A stretch of DNA of 64,000 bases from Chelydra serpentina. Lineage: Eukaryota; Chordata; Testudines; Chelydridae. Under the pieces are notes generated by a model. That model saw only the letters and a program-made list of their open reading frames with translations. It was not told the origin of the DNA and ran no database searches. The stretch lies in NCBI GenBank assembly GCA_037349315.1, contig JBAIAC010000133.1:1116001-1180000 (forward strand), in the 5' to 3' direction. Shown one piece after another: positions 9,890 through 21,877 of this stretch. The translations under genes and the position numbers were made by a program. Numbering within the stretch: position 1 is the stretch's first letter; each line of letters starts with the position of its first letter.

Positions 9890-10690
9890 TCCTTTAGGTA
9901 CCAGAGCTACATGCATGGGGGAGGTGGGCCATCATGGAAGGTCACAGGATATTTAACTAGGCCAGGACCCTCACTGCCTGCTTCTTCCTCCACATCTGGG
10001 CTGCTCTCCCCCTCCACCCTCCAGGGCTGTCTGTCCGGCACATGGTCGGCCCTCAACGAGCAAGGTCCCGTAAGCCCCCGCAGATGTGGTGTGGCTGACC
10101 TATCACACAAGCAGGGTTCGGTTAAGCCCAGGTATTGATGTATCCTTTTTCTTCCAACTTCCTTATTCCTCTGATGGCATGGGAGGTGTTCCGGCAGAGA
10201 GGCCTGCCCAGCCACACTACCCCAGAAGCTGCTTTTTCATTGTGTTTTTCTTTCTATGCATGAGAACTTTGCGAGCAGGGCCTATAGCTCTGGCATCCTC
10301 CAGGGAGGAGTCAGAGGAATGGCTGTCCCCTCAAGAAGAAAAGACCAGTTTTCTCCTAATTTTCTTAGGCAACCTTCTTGAACATTTTTTGTTAATTTAC
10401 TCCTTAGGGGAGGTGGGGAGTTGCGAACCTGAGTCGGACGAGGCGTCATGTGACCTGCTTCTGCTAACAGGCATTGCTTTAGCTTTGCCCGTTTGAGAGA
10501 GGCTAGGCGGCCAGTAAAGGCACACTGCAGCCGCTGCCTAGGGTTGTCAAGATTTCACCTCAGAGGCTGCCAGCACCAAATTCAGGACCCGCCTGTCCCA
10601 TAAGGGATTTTTTTTCCTTGGGGGCAATACCCTTCTCCTCCTCCCCATGAAGAATTCCTGACTTCCCCTGGGGCTGATCTAATTGCCCAA
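9890..10690 (+). repeat. Intergenic block K, duplicated at 34.2-35.0 kb
   Basis: Long stretches match 34190-35000, for example TTTCTATGCATGAGAAC with GCAGGGCCTATAGCTCT, and AGAATTCCTGACTTCCCCTG. In the second copy an orphan beta-protein 3' end follows at once. No conserved frame links the two copies, so the block is non-coding duplicated flank. Confidence 0.6.
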
Positions 10691-11379
10691 TGAAGGAAGA
10701 GAGCGGGAGATGATGCGACCTATGCTTCAGGGGTGCACGCATCAAAGTGGTCTGACTGAAGGGTGGGGAGAGAATCCCAGACTGGTTTTACCAGCCACTT
10801 CTTGCTCTGTCTGTGGTGGATTTGTCTGGTCCCACTAATGGCTTCCCTATGCCGGGCTGCTGCCCTTTGACGTAATAGCCTCCAATGGCCAATTTTTCCG
10901 CCATCCTTTGGGACATCCATGGCCTGGCTCTCAGACTCCCTGCTGGTGGGGATCTCCTAGGGAACCAGCTCATGGGTCAGGGAAGGTGGCTGACGTGAAC
11001 CCTTTCCAATCCCGGGGTATGATGGGGGCTAGAATGTAGAAGGCAAACATCTCCTTCTGCAAGGATACAGAGCCAGATGGACACAACAGTTTTGGGGTGG
11101 GGGGCATGTATATAATTCTCTCTTGCTGATTCTTGACTCCTCTGCCCTCCAAGTAGCTCCAAGAGGCAGAACAAAATGGAGGGGGTCTTCAGAAAGGGGA
11201 CACTAGTCTTGTGACTTGTCAGTGATCTAATCAGATTTGATTTAGCCCCCTCCAGCTACAAACAGGTGACGACCCAGTGAGGATCTGGGAACCTGGCTCT
11301 GAGAGAGAATACATTCTTTCCCCTTCTTCCTTTTGTTATTTCTTTTTGTTTGTTTACTCAGGGAATTTGCTAGCTTATT
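10691..11379. other. Intergenic stretch, nothing identified
   Basis: There are several overlapping minus-strand open frames of 60-66 codons, none with family features. I see no repeat boundary and no promoter motif. Confidence 0.4.
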
Positions 11380-12990
11380 TTCACATCTCTTTCCATAAAT
11401 TTCCATAAATTTCGCGGTGTCTTTGTGGAGATCACTTGGGCAATAACACTCATCAGGGAAGTTCTCAAGCTTTCCTGGCATGAAGGATTTCAAAACACTT
11501 CAAAAACATTCATTAGGGCTGGATACATGCAAAGTGCTGGGTTATTAACATCTTAATGATGTGTTATTGCTTTGGGATGTACAACTACTAAGTGATAACA
11601 TCATTTTATACACATCAAAGTCATCTGATCTCGGTCCCCTCTTCAGATCAAGTTTCATAATCTTGGAGTTCATTTGATTTTCATTCAAAAGTAACTACAC
11701 ATTGGCTTTTAGAGAAATTCCTTTTAAAGCTGATAGGTCAGATCCTGAGCTGGCGTAAATCAGCACAACTTCATTGGTCCTTTTTGGCCATGTAGCCATG
11801 AATTTATGAAGAGATTTCACTGTCCAGACAGAGATGAAGATCTGCTCCTCTATGCCAAATCCTATTTTCCAAGGCTACTCCCAATTTACTTCTGTAAGGG
11901 TTATACATGACTGGCCTCTCTCTTGTGTGGCAAGTTTGCAAATGTATTTAGCAGGTGGCTTCTTACCTGGTTAAGATACCCTGACCCCTTTACCCATCTT
12001 CCATTCCCTGTGAATTTAATCCTTCTACGTAGAGGAGAGGATGGATAGTCTGATAAAATCTCTGAAGATGATGCTTTAAAGACCAAGATTTTCAAAAGGG
12101 ACCCAGTGATTTTTGGGCGCCCGACCTGAGACCCATTAAAGGGGCCAGATTTTCAGAGGCTGGGTGCTCAGCACTGTCTGGAAAACCGTCCTGTTTTAAG
12201 TGGGCTGGGGAGGGGGATGGAGGGACACTCTAGTTGTGTCCTCAGAACTTGAGACACCTCACACTGCAAATCACGATGAAACGCTTGGCTGTGGGTTTAG
12301 ACACAGACTGAGGGATCCTGGGTAAACCAATAAGTTCTCTCTCCACGGCAGTCCCTGTATTGGTTGCATTCACCTCAGATGTTCCTTTCCTTTACCCCCT
12401 TTTCCTCCACATAGACTCAGAGGAGCAGGGCAGTGACCTGGTGTGGGGGTTGGATGGGGGGTTTCCTGAATAAATTCCCTGGGGCTCCTTGCCCCACAAG
12501 ACCAATCCCAGCTCAGCTTTGTGCTGGATGATGCCAAAGGATGCTCCTTTAGCACTGAGGAACCGGGTCACTGACCAAGTGCAAAGAAGCAGTAGCCCCG
12601 GACTCTTGGCATGAGCTATGGAAGAAGCACAGGGCTTTTCATTCTTTCCTTCTGTTGCACCCACCCGTGTACTGGGAGCAGAACTCAGGGCAAGCAAATG
12701 ATTTTTATCCTTAGTAGCATAGCTGCTGTCCTTGTGATGCTGACAAACCATTGCATTTTCTTTCCTTTTTGGATCAAGGTCTTTCCTTCTCACATGGTCT
12801 TTGAAGGAGGTGAATCTGTTTTTTTTATTATTTGTTTATTGTGTGGACTGGGGCAATGAGGGTGAAGAGGAACACATCTATCAGAATTGTGGGCGTCCTG
12901 TCTAGCTGGATAAAAAAGATTTACCAGCAGATACCGATCAGAACCTAGTCCTATGGTGGCTCGAACCCTCTCCATGGGGGTGAAGAGTAA
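11380..12990 (+). repeat. Upstream module copy A and its flank (left arm of the duplication)
   Basis: The part 11483-11790 carries the cluster-wide motif series AAGGATTTCAAA, CATTCATTA, CATGCAAAGTG and AGATCCTGAGCTGGCG. The part 11960-12985 aligns with 22330-23350, marking this as the left arm of the tandem duplication around genes 2 and 3. A weak MIR-like word (GATCCTGGGTAAACCAATAA) is at about 12314. No promoter or exon 1 is present here. Confidence 0.6.
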
Positions 12991-14162
12991 GAACATAAGA
13001 ATGGCCATACAGGGTCAGAACAAAGGTCCATCCAGCCCAGTATCCTGTCTGCCAATGGTGGCCAATGCCAGGTGCCCCAGAGGGAGTGAACCTAACAGGT
13101 AATGATCAAGTGATCTCTCTCCTGACATCCATCTCCATCCTCTGACAGAGGTTAGGGACACCATTCCTTACTCATCCTGGCTAATAGCAATTAATGGAAT
13201 TAACTTCCATGAAATTATCTAGTTCTCTTTTAAACCCTGTTATAGTTCTAGTCTTCACAACCTCCTCAGGCAAGGAGTTCCACAGGTTGACTGTGTGCTG
13301 TGTGAATAAACATTCCTTTTATTTGTTTTAAACCTGCTGCCCGTTAATTTCATTTGGTGGCCCCTTTTAGTTCTTATATTATGGGAACAAATAAATAACT
13401 TTTCCTTATTCACTTACACTACAACCCTCATGATTTTATATACCTCTATCATATCCCCCCTTAGTCTCCTCTTTTCCAAGATGAAAAGTCCTAGCCTCTT
13501 TAATCTCTCCTCGTATGGGACCCGTTCCAAACCGCTAATCATTTTAGTTGCTCTTTTCTGAACCTTTTCTAATGCTAGTATATCTTTTTTGAGATGAAGA
13601 GACCACATCTGTACACAGTATTCAAGATGTGGGCGCACCATGGATTTGTATAAGGGCAGTAAGATATTCTCCATCTTATTCTCTATCCCTTTTTAAATGA
13701 TTCCTAACATCCTGTTTGCTTTTTTGACTGCTGCTGCACACTGCATGAATGTCTTCAGAGAACTATCCACAATGACTCCAAGATCTCTTTCCTGATTAGT
13801 TGTAGCTTAATTAGCCCCCATCATATTGTATGTATAGTTGGGGTTATTTTTTCCAATGTGCATTACTTTACATTTATCCACATTAAATTTTGCCATTTTG
13901 TTGCCCAATCACTTAATTTTGTGAGATCTTTTTGAATTTATTCACCGTCTGCTTTGGTCTTAACTATCTTGAGCAGGTTAGTATCGTCTGCAAACTTTGC
14001 CACCTCACTGTTTACCCCTTTCCCCAAATCATTTATGGATAGGTTAAATAGGATTTGTCCTAGGACTGACCCTTGGGGAACATCACTAGTTAACTCTCTC
14101 CATTCTGAAAATTTACCATTTATTCCTACCCTTTGTTCCTTGTCTTTTAACCAGGGAACAAA
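12991..14162 (-). mobile_element. CR1 LINE with reverse-transcriptase remnants
   Basis: The tail is at 12991 and the 5' break at about 14162. Minus-strand frames keep reverse-transcriptase signatures: SDVPQGSVLGQILFN, the catalytic FADDT box (about 14252-13938) and ATKMISGLERVPYEERLKRL (about 13674-13414). Several stops and shifts separate them, so the element is inactive. The paralogous site at 23345-23355 reads straight through (GAAGAGTAACCTGGTAC), so this insertion came after the duplication. Confidence 0.9.
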
Positions 14163-16245
14163 GGGTAACCTGGTACAACCAATGATCCAGACTTTGGTAG
14201 GCCTGATGGATTCTCTGACTGGGCAGTCAGTTTGACTTTTGGGGTCTACCACTCAGAGCAAAGGGTGACTCATCTGCCCCTCACCCCCCCCCCAATAGAA
14301 AACATGATTATTTCCCTCCGGAAGCTGTTTAAAGTCTTGTTTAATAAAGTTCTGCTCTGTACACCACAATGTACCCCTCAATGATGAGGAGTGGTTTGTA
14401 GGATTCCCTGGGAAATAACACTCATTGGAGAATGTAATGAAGCTTCAGACGTGTCTAACCACTTCACAAACACTCATTAAAAGTTTATACATGCAAAGTG
14501 TTGTATAATTTGAATATTAAATTGATATGAATGGCTTTTGACACCCATGCATTGAGTAATAGCGTTGCCTTACAATATGCATGCAACGCTGCTGATCTCA
14601 TTCCCCTAATCAGGTCATGATTTATTGCATTAAAATCCAGGGTTATTTTATTTGAATTAAAAAATAGCTTTGCATTTGTTTTCATACAGCTCGCAGGCGA
14701 GATTCTCCACTGGTGCAAATCAGCACAACTCCACCTCCTTTGATGATACCACAATAATTTACAACAATTTATTTCAAATCATGTATTTTAGGAAGCTCCA
14801 GCGCTATCAACAAACTGCTTAAGCTTTTTTCTATGTTCTGAAAGAATCTTCTGTCAATCAATAGCATACTTAGTTAAATATCCCACGGCATCTCATTATA
14901 TCCCACCTGCTCGTGCATTTCATTCTGGTACATAAGGGAAAGGTGAAGGAGGATTCTCTGGGGTTTAAGTCATGAGGCTAGGCCAATTGAAGGCCAACAT
15001 TTTTTTAAAGGGTTTTGGGTGCCCCTCTCGTCTTCATCCACCAGTATATTAAACTGGTGATGACAACAGTATCTTTTGAGGGAGTATTCATTCTCGATCT
15101 TAGGGTCTGTTTGTTTTTCATAGCTGCCTGCTTCTGTTCTACATAAGTGTCTCCAAGTAAACCTCTGAGAAGCAGCAAGTACTGATCACTTGGACGATTC
15201 CTATATCCCTACATCTGCACAGAGAGGTCCACGGGGGACTTCACAGAGTGTCCCCTTCTTCCTTTCTCCCAGTTTATAGGAAGCTCCACTTGGAATGCAA
15301 AACTAGCCCAGCAATGGTGGAGTGGCTTTCTCAAAGAGGTGCTCTCCCAGCATGGTCAGACTCTTACTTTGTCACATTTGCTATGTTGTATTGATGGGTC
15401 ATGGATGGAATTGTAGGTTGAAGAGCTGTCAAAAAAAAAACCATAACAGTTTTCTTTCACCTACTGCGAAATTTCATGTCAAGTCCATCTAAAATCTACA
15501 ACAGGCAGCTGTCCTTTGCAGTATGATGACCCCAAAAACATTTCAATATAACTAAGATCACTTCAGAGCATAATTCCTTCTCATCACTGAGTTAAATACA
15601 CCATATGGAAAGGGCCTAGGGAAAACATTATGTTCCACATGAGCCATATTTTGAAGGCTAACGTAGCACTTAAATGGCCCATGAAAGTCTTGTAGTGGCT
15701 TTCTTTCCAGGAGTAGATTACAACCTCTATGACCTGATTCAAAGACCACTGAAGTCACAGGACAGATGTCTATAAATTGTTATGGGTATTGTATTGAACA
15801 CATAGTGAATAAATAGGGGGTGAAGATGCTAAGTATCCAGAATCCCCATCCTTTTAGGAAATCTCCACTTTCTCCCCAACTAGCTGGTAGCCTTGATTTA
15901 AAAGACTAAAATAGAATCCTGAGCATAATGGCAAATTGTGTTACTGAACCATCTCTGAGCTCTCTTCATGTAGTAAAGATGGCAAAAAAACAAAACAAAA
16001 CAAAAAAACCAAACCCACCAGCTAGCCAACTCTACATTAATGGAGCCAGCTTAAATCATGTTTTATCTCAAATGAGGTCAATGGAATGATACCAGAAATT
16101 AATTTGGCACGTACAGTTTTTAAGATGAAAAAAACATGTATGGTGTAACATAGGGTGTAACAGTCGTGCCACCCGATATAGGACTTATCATGTCCTAATA
16201 ATCACAAGCAGATAACGCAATCATCTGGAGGAAGTACATGAGCAA
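14163..16245 (+). repeat. Upstream module copy B, flank of gene 2
   Basis: The sequence from GTAGGCCTGATGGATTCTC (about 14198) to the promoter aligns with 26133-27880 upstream of gene 3, at about 90-94% by eye. The core motif series lies at 14430-14790. The conserved block TTTTGAAGGCTAACGTAGC (about 15650) precedes the promoter by about 0.65 kb. No gene is seen. Confidence 0.65.
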
Positions 16246-16318
16246 AAAAATTTGTTTTGTAATAGAGGGCACAAAGAATGTCTCACTTCCCCCAGCATGT
16301 CTGAGGAATAGTATAAAA
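16246..16318 (+). promoter_or_regulatory. Proximal promoter of gene 2 (TATA box 16312-16318)
   Basis: TATAAAA is at 16312-16318. Upstream lie the shared TTTGTTTTGTAATAGAGG block (about 16251) and the CACAAAGAATGTCTCACTTC block (about 16270), followed by CCCCCAG. The second block differs from gene 1 (ACTTCCCCCAG versus GATCCTCCAGG), a change shared with gene 3. Confidence 0.75.
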
Positions 16319-16341
16319 GTGTTCACCGCTCAAGGCTCTTC

Positions 16342-16378
16342 CAACCACTTCTCTTGACTTAATTTCCTTGGTGAACAG
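16342..16378 (+). other. Non-coding exon 1 of gene 2
   Basis: The start is inferred from TATA spacing and the end from the donor GTAAGT at 16379. It carries CAACCACTTCTCTTGAC and ends GTGAACAG. Intron 1 (16379-17535, 1157 bp) is about 1.5 kb shorter than in gene 3, owing to loss of most of a CR1 cluster. Confidence 0.75.
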
Positions 16379-16904
16379 GTAAGTCCGATACTCACTAATT
16401 TGGAATTGAATCCTGCAAAAATACCTTGTGATTTTGTCAATCAACAGGGGTTTCTTTTGTGTGTGTATGGGGGTTCCCCCTATTTTTATTGATATATTTA
16501 CATTTTAATGATTTAACTGTAGGGATTGGTGGATGGAGACTTAAGAAGTTGAGGTTGAGGATTTCAAAAAGACATAGGTTTTTGGGACACCCGATTCTTA
16601 TTCACTTTAATTTGGGAATGCAAATCCATTAAGCGACTTTGCAAACCTCATCCTCAAAGTACTTTAATACTGCAGAGTATTAATCATTTAAAGAAAAAAT
16701 AATATATAGGTATATGTTATATGTCTGTTTGTATGTGTGTATATGGCCACATCCTCCGCTCTCATCAAAGGAGCTAAACCCATCTTTGAAAAGTGAGGAT
16801 CTAGCCCTATTTTTAAAAAAATAACACAATGATATTTGATTTCATATATAACTTTTGAAGTGTAAATGTATTGCTCCTTTCAATTTAGTTTTCATTGATA
16901 AATT

Positions 16905-16970
16905 AGATAAAAACATAACAGCCAGACCGGGTCAAGACTAATGGTCCATCTAGCCTAGTATGCTGTCAAT
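16905..16970 (-). mobile_element. CR1 stump left by deletion, intron of gene 2
   Basis: The tail AAAACATAACAGCCAGACCG and GGTCCATCTAGCCTAGTA matches the first 60 bases of the CR1 at 28540 in gene 3's intron. It then jumps to TATCTATGAGCCCTCAGATG, which matches about 30145. Both copies once held the element and gene 2 lost its body. Confidence 0.7.
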
Positions 16971-17064
16971 GACAGTATCTATGAGCCCTCAGATGCCGCT
17001 TCTAGAAGTGACTGGAATTGAAATATTAATAAGAAGATTAACGGGTGGGGGTGGGAGTGCTAGT

Positions 17065-17160
17065 CCTAGCTGTTCCCTTCATTCAACATGTGACCTTAGG
17101 CAAGTCACTCGGTCTCTCTGTTGCAACATCCCCTGTAGTGAAACAGGGATAACAACTCCC
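17065..17160 (+). repeat. MIR-like SINE remnant in intron 1 of gene 2
   Basis: The word GTGACCTTAGGCAAGTCACT followed by CTCTCTGTTGCAAC and AAACAGGGATAACA resembles the MIR core and tail. Equivalent pieces lie in intron 1 of gene 3 (30235-30330) and gene 4 (44155-44250), so it predates the family's expansion. Confidence 0.5.
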
Positions 17161-17556
17161 TAATTCACATGGATTTTATGACAGCAAATGGGTGCTTAGA
17201 GCTGTGAACATTTCCTATGTAAATGCTAGGTAGGATTATAATTATTATCTGTGTTTGAAACAAAAAAGACTTAGCACTTGTGGCAGACCAGGCTCAAAAA
17301 ACAGGGAGTGGGGAGAGAATTAAAATGAATGGATGCAGATGGTGCAAGGATGAAGTGGTCATGAGCTCTAGAAAGGTCATCAATGAAGGCTTTACACACC
17401 AAGGGATTAAGTCATCATTTTTTTCATTATATATCAATCTATCCAGGTTCCTACATGATACCCCTTACCACAATAGCTGAGCATTGTAACTCTTATTTCA
17501 CTGGCCTTTTGTTTACTCCCTACTTTATGTTTCAGGCTCAACTCCATTGCAGAAAG

Positions 17557-18222
17557 ATGTTTTCCTATGAGGAGTTCTATTCCAAAGGTCATCAGCAACA
17601 CCATAAACCGCATAAAGGCCAATATCCATGTCCGCCAAAGAGTCCGCCATGTCCGCCAAAGAGTCCGCCATGTCCGCCAAAGAGTCCGCCATGTCCGCCA
17701 AAGATTCCGCCATGTCCGCCAAAGATTCCGCCATGTCCTCGGCCACATCCTCGGCCATGTCCTTGGCCACGTCCTCAGCCATGTCTTCCATGTCCGCGGC
17801 CATGCCCACCAAGGTGTCCATCAATATGCCCACAACCATGCATTGGGGTCTGCAACGAGCCGTGTATCACATCATGCGATGACTCGACTGCAGTAGTCTT
17901 TGCCCCACCGGTTGTCGTGAATTTCCCAGGCCCAACTCTTGCCACTTGCCCTCAGTATAGCGTAGTGGGATCCTCACTACCACGGGGAATGTTCGGCCCA
18001 TATGGTTCTGGAGGGGGCACCTTCGGGTCCGGGGGCGGCGCCTTCGGCTCTGGGGGCGGCTCCTTCGGCTCCGGGGGCGGCTTCTTTGGCTCCGGGGGAG
18101 GCTCCTTCGGCTCCGGGGGAGGGGGAGGCTCCTTCGGCTCAGGGGGCTACCTCGATTGCGGGGGGTCTTACGGTTCCGGGGGCTATTACCCATGCCATAG
18201 TGGAAGATGTGGACCATGTTAA
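17557..18222 (+). CDS. Corneous beta-protein with Pro/Cys repeat head and Gly tail, gene 2, 221 aa
   Basis: This is a structural beta-protein of cornified epidermis. The ATG follows the leader ATTGCAGAAAG; exon 2 starts at 17536 after TTTCAG. Residues 25-59 are five tandem CPPK[S/I]PP heptads, and residues 60-98 are more Cys/Pro/Arg-rich. CNEPC at 99-103 leads into the core box (about 107-140) with [15 protein letters not shown]. The tail (about 148-210) repeats FGSGGG[T/A/S/F] and ends in GRCGPC. At 221 aa it is longer than ordinary beta-keratins because of the head repeats. Gene 3 is its paralogue and all the length difference lies N-terminal of the core. The Cys head suggests disulfide cross-linking, an inference. 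Confidence 0.93.
   Translation: MFSYEEFYSKGHQQHHKPHKGQYPCPPKSPPCPPKSPPCPPKSPPCPPKIPPCPPKIPPCPRPHPRPCPWPRPQPCLPCPRPCPPRCPSICPQPCIGVCNEPCITSCDDSTAVVFAPPVVVNFPGPTLATCPQYSVVGSSLPRGMFGPYGSGGGTFGSGGGAFGSGGGSFGSGGGFFGSGGGSFGSGGGGGSFGSGGYLDCGGSYGSGGYYPCHSGRCGPC
17629..17733 (+). repeat. Coding 21-bp minisatellite, five units
   Basis: There are five perfectly phased 21-bp units starting TGTCCGCCAAAG, three encoding CPPKSPP and then two encoding CPPKIPP. Gene 3 has no such array at this place, so it arose, or was lost, after their split. Identity between units is near complete, pointing to recent slippage or unequal exchange. Confidence 0.9.
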
Positions 18223-18688
18223 ACCCAGCAGGAATAACCCTCGGAAGAAGGAGCAACAAGGAAATGACAAACAAGATACAGATTCATGGCTGAGCTTATG
18301 GGATTTAGAAGTGACGGGCATCCACAACTCCTACTGAAGTCAGTCGGAGCTAAGAGACCTCAGCACCTCTTAAAAAAATCAAGCATGTGTGTGTGTGTCT
18401 TTCTCATGGTATGCTTTATCTTAGATTTCTGACCTAGTGGCTTCCCACCTTCCCCCGCCCCTTCATATATTGTGCTTTGTGCTATTAGATGTGGTAGGGA
18501 TAAAACAAGTAACAAAAAAATGTATAAAAGAGCATATGATTGCCAAACTGTACAACTGCAACAAAGAAAGAAGAACATCTTGTGTAAAATGCATCACCTT
18601 GGAGATTTTGATTGGTTGTAGCCCTTATTGAAATTCTGAACATGCTACTTTATTTGCTTTCTGCAACTGTATACTGTACTTCTCACTC

Positions 18689-18694
18689 ATTAAA
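18689..18694 (+). promoter_or_regulatory. Probable poly(A) signal ATTAAA of gene 2
   Basis: ATTAAA lies 467 bases after the stop, in the conserved 3' block before TTGGGCTTCTGGTTTT. The position is equivalent in gene 3. Confidence 0.65.
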
Positions 18695-18699
18695 ATTAT

Positions 18700-19555
18700 C
18701 TTGCATCATATTATTGGGCTTCTGGTTTTTCTTTCACTCTCATTATCTGTTTACATACCACTCTGTTTGAAAGACAAGTTTGTGGAGAGTACAAATACCA
18801 GGTCTCTGCCCTACTCAGATTAGATGCTAATCAAATCCCTTAAGACGGTGGCTCTCAACCTTTCCAGACTTAGACTACTGTCCCCCTTTCAGGAGACTGA
18901 TTTGTCTTGGGTATCCCCAAGTTTCACCTCACTTAAAGACAACTTGCTTACAAAATCAGACATAAAAATACAGACGTGTCAGAGCACACTATTCCTGAAC
19001 AATTGCTGACTCTCTCATTTTTACAATATAGTAATAAAATAAATCAATTTCAATATAAATCTCATACTTGCATTGCAGTGTATAGCATATAGAGCAGTAT
19101 AAACAAATCATTGTATGAAATTTTAATTTGTACTGACTTCGCTAGGGCTTTTTATGTAGCCTGTTGGAAAACTAGGCAAATATGAAGTTCATGTACCCAC
19201 TGGAAGACCTCTGTGTATCCCCAGGGGTATTTGTACCAGTGGTTGAGAACCACTGCCTTAAAAGATCAATAGAATTATGCAGGTCTCCTGCCATGGGGAG
19301 AATTGTACCCTCTTTACACGTGTTCCAGAACTCACTTTATGGTGTAACAATTTTCCTTCCTTGGACAGGTTTGGTTATACCTTCTTCTAGCTACAAAGTG
19401 AGAGATGGATAGGTAATAAATATGCCTGGAAAGGTTAATCATTATTAATTCTTCCTGCCCCTCAAAAATCAGAGAAACTATACACCTCTGATGACTCCAA
19501 AACAGGGTCCCTCCTCATAGTCACCTCCGCCTGGAAAGTCAACAGAATAAGAAAA
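18700..19555. other. Downstream flank of gene 2, shared with gene 3
   Basis: Non-coding flank matching 31780-32630 at about 97-98% by eye. Short open frames here recur at 31898-32486 but carry no family features. They look open because the copies are recent, not because they are selected. Confidence 0.55.
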
Positions 19556-19559
19556 CATG

Positions 19560-20390
19560 GATTCATATAAGAACAATTATATTGGGTCAAACCAATGGCC
19601 CATCTAGCCCAGCATCCTTTCTTCCGACAGTGGCCGATGCCAGATGCTTTAGAGGGAATAAACAGAACAGGGCAGTTTTGGGTTGTCCACCCCATGCTGT
19701 CCAATCCCAGCTTGTGGCACTTGGAGGTTTAGGGACACCCACAGCATGGGGTTCTGTCACTTACCATCTTGGCCAATAGCCACTGATGGACCTATCCCCC
19801 CATGAACGTATCCAATTCTTTTTTAAACCCAGTTATACTTTTGCCTTCACAACATCCCATGGCAATTAATTCTATAGGATGACTGTGCGTTGTGTGAAGA
19901 AATACTCCCTTTTGTTTGTCTTAAACATGCTGCCTATTCATTTCATTGGGAGACCCCCTCATTCATACGATATGTGAAGGGGTAAATAACACTTCCCTAT
20001 TGGCCTTCTACACACCATTCGTGATTTTATAGGCCTCTAGCTTATCCCCCCCTTAGTCATCTTGTTTCTAAGATGAACATTCCAATCTTTTTAATCTGTC
20101 CTTGTATGGAAGCTGTTCCATACGCCTAATAAGTTTTGTTGCCCTTCCCTGCACCTTTTGCAATTCTAATAGGTCTTTTTGTGATGGGGTGATGAGAATT
20201 TCACGCACTATTCGAGGTGTGCTCATCTGATGGGTTTATAAAGAGGCATGATGATATTTTCTGTTTCATGGTCTATCCCTTTCCTAAGGGTTTCTAACAT
20301 TCTGTTCTCTTTTTTTGACTGCTGCTGCACACTGAGTGGGTGTTTTCATACAAGTATCTACAATGTTCCTGAGCGGTAACAGCTAATTTA
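19560..20390 (-). mobile_element. CR1-group LINE fragment downstream of gene 2
   Basis: The sequence AATGGCCCATCTAGCCCAGC, then CAGTGGCCGATGCCAGATGC and the later GTGAAGAAATACTCCCTTTTG, is the minus-oriented 3' part of a CR1-group LINE. The same insertion stands at 32635-33322 after gene 3, so it predates the duplication. It has no intact frame. Confidence 0.85.
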
Positions 20391-20898
20391 GCAGACGCTG
20401 CCCAGACTCTATCCCTGTGATGGTTTTATCCCTCTGCATGGGTATTAAGAGTAGCTGGGTACTATCAATGATCCAGACCATGGTAGGCCTGATGGAATCT
20501 CTGCCTTGGAAGTCAGTTTTATAGGGACAGTCCTGATATTGGGACTTTGTCTTATATAGGCTCCTATTACCCCTCACCCCCTGTCTCAATTTTTCACACT
20601 TGCCGTCTGGTCACCCTAGCCACTTAGAACAAAGGGTGACTTATCTGCACCAGACCTTTACTGGAAAAAATATCATTTCCTCCTTATGATATTTACATTC
20701 TCTCTCTCTCTTTCAACAAGGTCAGAGCCTGCATGCCATAAATTATCCCTAAATGTCATGGTGTGGTTTGGGACAACTCCCGGCCAATAACACTCAATAG
20801 GAATGTTCTGAGGCTCAAAAGAAGGGCTTTCAAAGCATTTCAAAAGCAACTTGTTCATGGTATATACATGCAAAGTTTTGTATTATTTTCATATTCAT
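20391..20898 (+). repeat. Start of upstream module copy C
   Basis: It contains ATCAATGATCCAGACCATGG and GTAGGCCTGATGGAATCTCT, also seen at about 14180 and 26133, then the module motifs TCAAAGCATTTC and CATGCAAAGTTTTG. It is split at 20898 by a CR1. A (TC)n run sits at about 20699-20710. Confidence 0.55.
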
Positions 20899-21325
20899 AG
20901 AATCATAGAATCTCAGGGTTGGAAGGGACCTCAGGAGGTCATCTAGTCCAACCCCCTGCTCAAAGCAGGACCAACCCCAACTAGATCATCCCAGCCAGGG
21001 CTTTGTCAAGCCTGACCTTAAAAACCTCTAAGGAAGGAGATTCCACCACCTCCCTAGGTAACCCATTCCAGTGCTTCACCACCCTACTAGTGAAAAAGTT
21101 TTTCCTAATATCCAACCTAAACCTCCCCCTCTGCAACTTGAGACCATTACTCCTTGTTCTGTCACCTTCTACCACTGAGAACAGTCTAGATCCAGCCTCT
21201 TTGGAACCCCCTTTTAGGTAGTTGAAAGCAGCTATCAAATCCCCCCTCACTCTTCTCTTCTGCAGGCTAAACAATCCCAGTTCCCTCAGCCTCTCCTCAT
21301 AAGTCATGTGCTCCAGCCCCCTAAC
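20899..21325 (-). mobile_element. CR1 LINE inside module C
   Basis: The tail ATAGAATCATAGAATCTCAGG is at the left and the break lies in CTCCAGCCCCCTAA. A minus-strand frame keeps [20 protein letters not shown] and [20 protein letters not shown]. It is nearly identical to the copy at 7817, so young. It is absent from module A, the left-arm counterpart. Confidence 0.88.
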
Positions 21326-21877
21326 ATACATATTAAATGTATGTGACCTATTTCAGATGCCAAAGTACTGAGTAACAGTGAACTACAGTCACTGATGTCA
21401 TTCCCCTAAGGAGGTTGTGATTTATAGCTAGTTATTTCTTTGTAATGAAAAGGAAGTTTTGCATTTGCATAAAAAAATCCTTTTTAAAGCTTATGGTATC
21501 AGACCCACAGTGAATAGTTAGGAGGTAGTGTTGCTAAGCATGAAGAACTCACTTCATCTTAGGAACTGCAAGGAGATACTGCACCTTTTCTCCATCAAGA
21601 TACTACCTAGGAGTTAATGGACTAAAATAAAATCCTGTGCATAACAGCAAACTGCAGCTGAAACATTTCTGAGCTTCTGTAAAGTTGGGGTCAGGAAGCT
21701 AAATTGTAACTCAAATGAAGTCAATAGAATGATACCAAATATTAATCTGTGTTAAACCAAGTTTTAAAATGAAAGAAACATGTAGCGTGTAATGCACGTC
21801 ATACTATGCAGGACTGATAAATGGACTAATAACCACAAGCAGCGAGCAACACAGTAATTTGGAGGCATTATATCTGC

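Noticed and set aside
12392..12793. 133-codon minus-strand frame
   Set aside because: It lies in duplicated intergenic flank. The matching region 22700-23100 does not keep the frame.
17525..17839. Long frames in other phases across the CPPKSPP repeat array
   Set aside because: A 21-bp repeat without stops is open in several phases at once. Only the phase with the conserved core box is a gene.
17867..18274. Arg/Ser/Pro-rich open frame antisense to gene 2 (and its twin at 30948-31355 antisense to gene 3)
   Set aside because: It mirrors the GC-rich Gly-repeat codons of the sense gene. Low stop density on the other strand explains it, and no promoter or family feature is seen.
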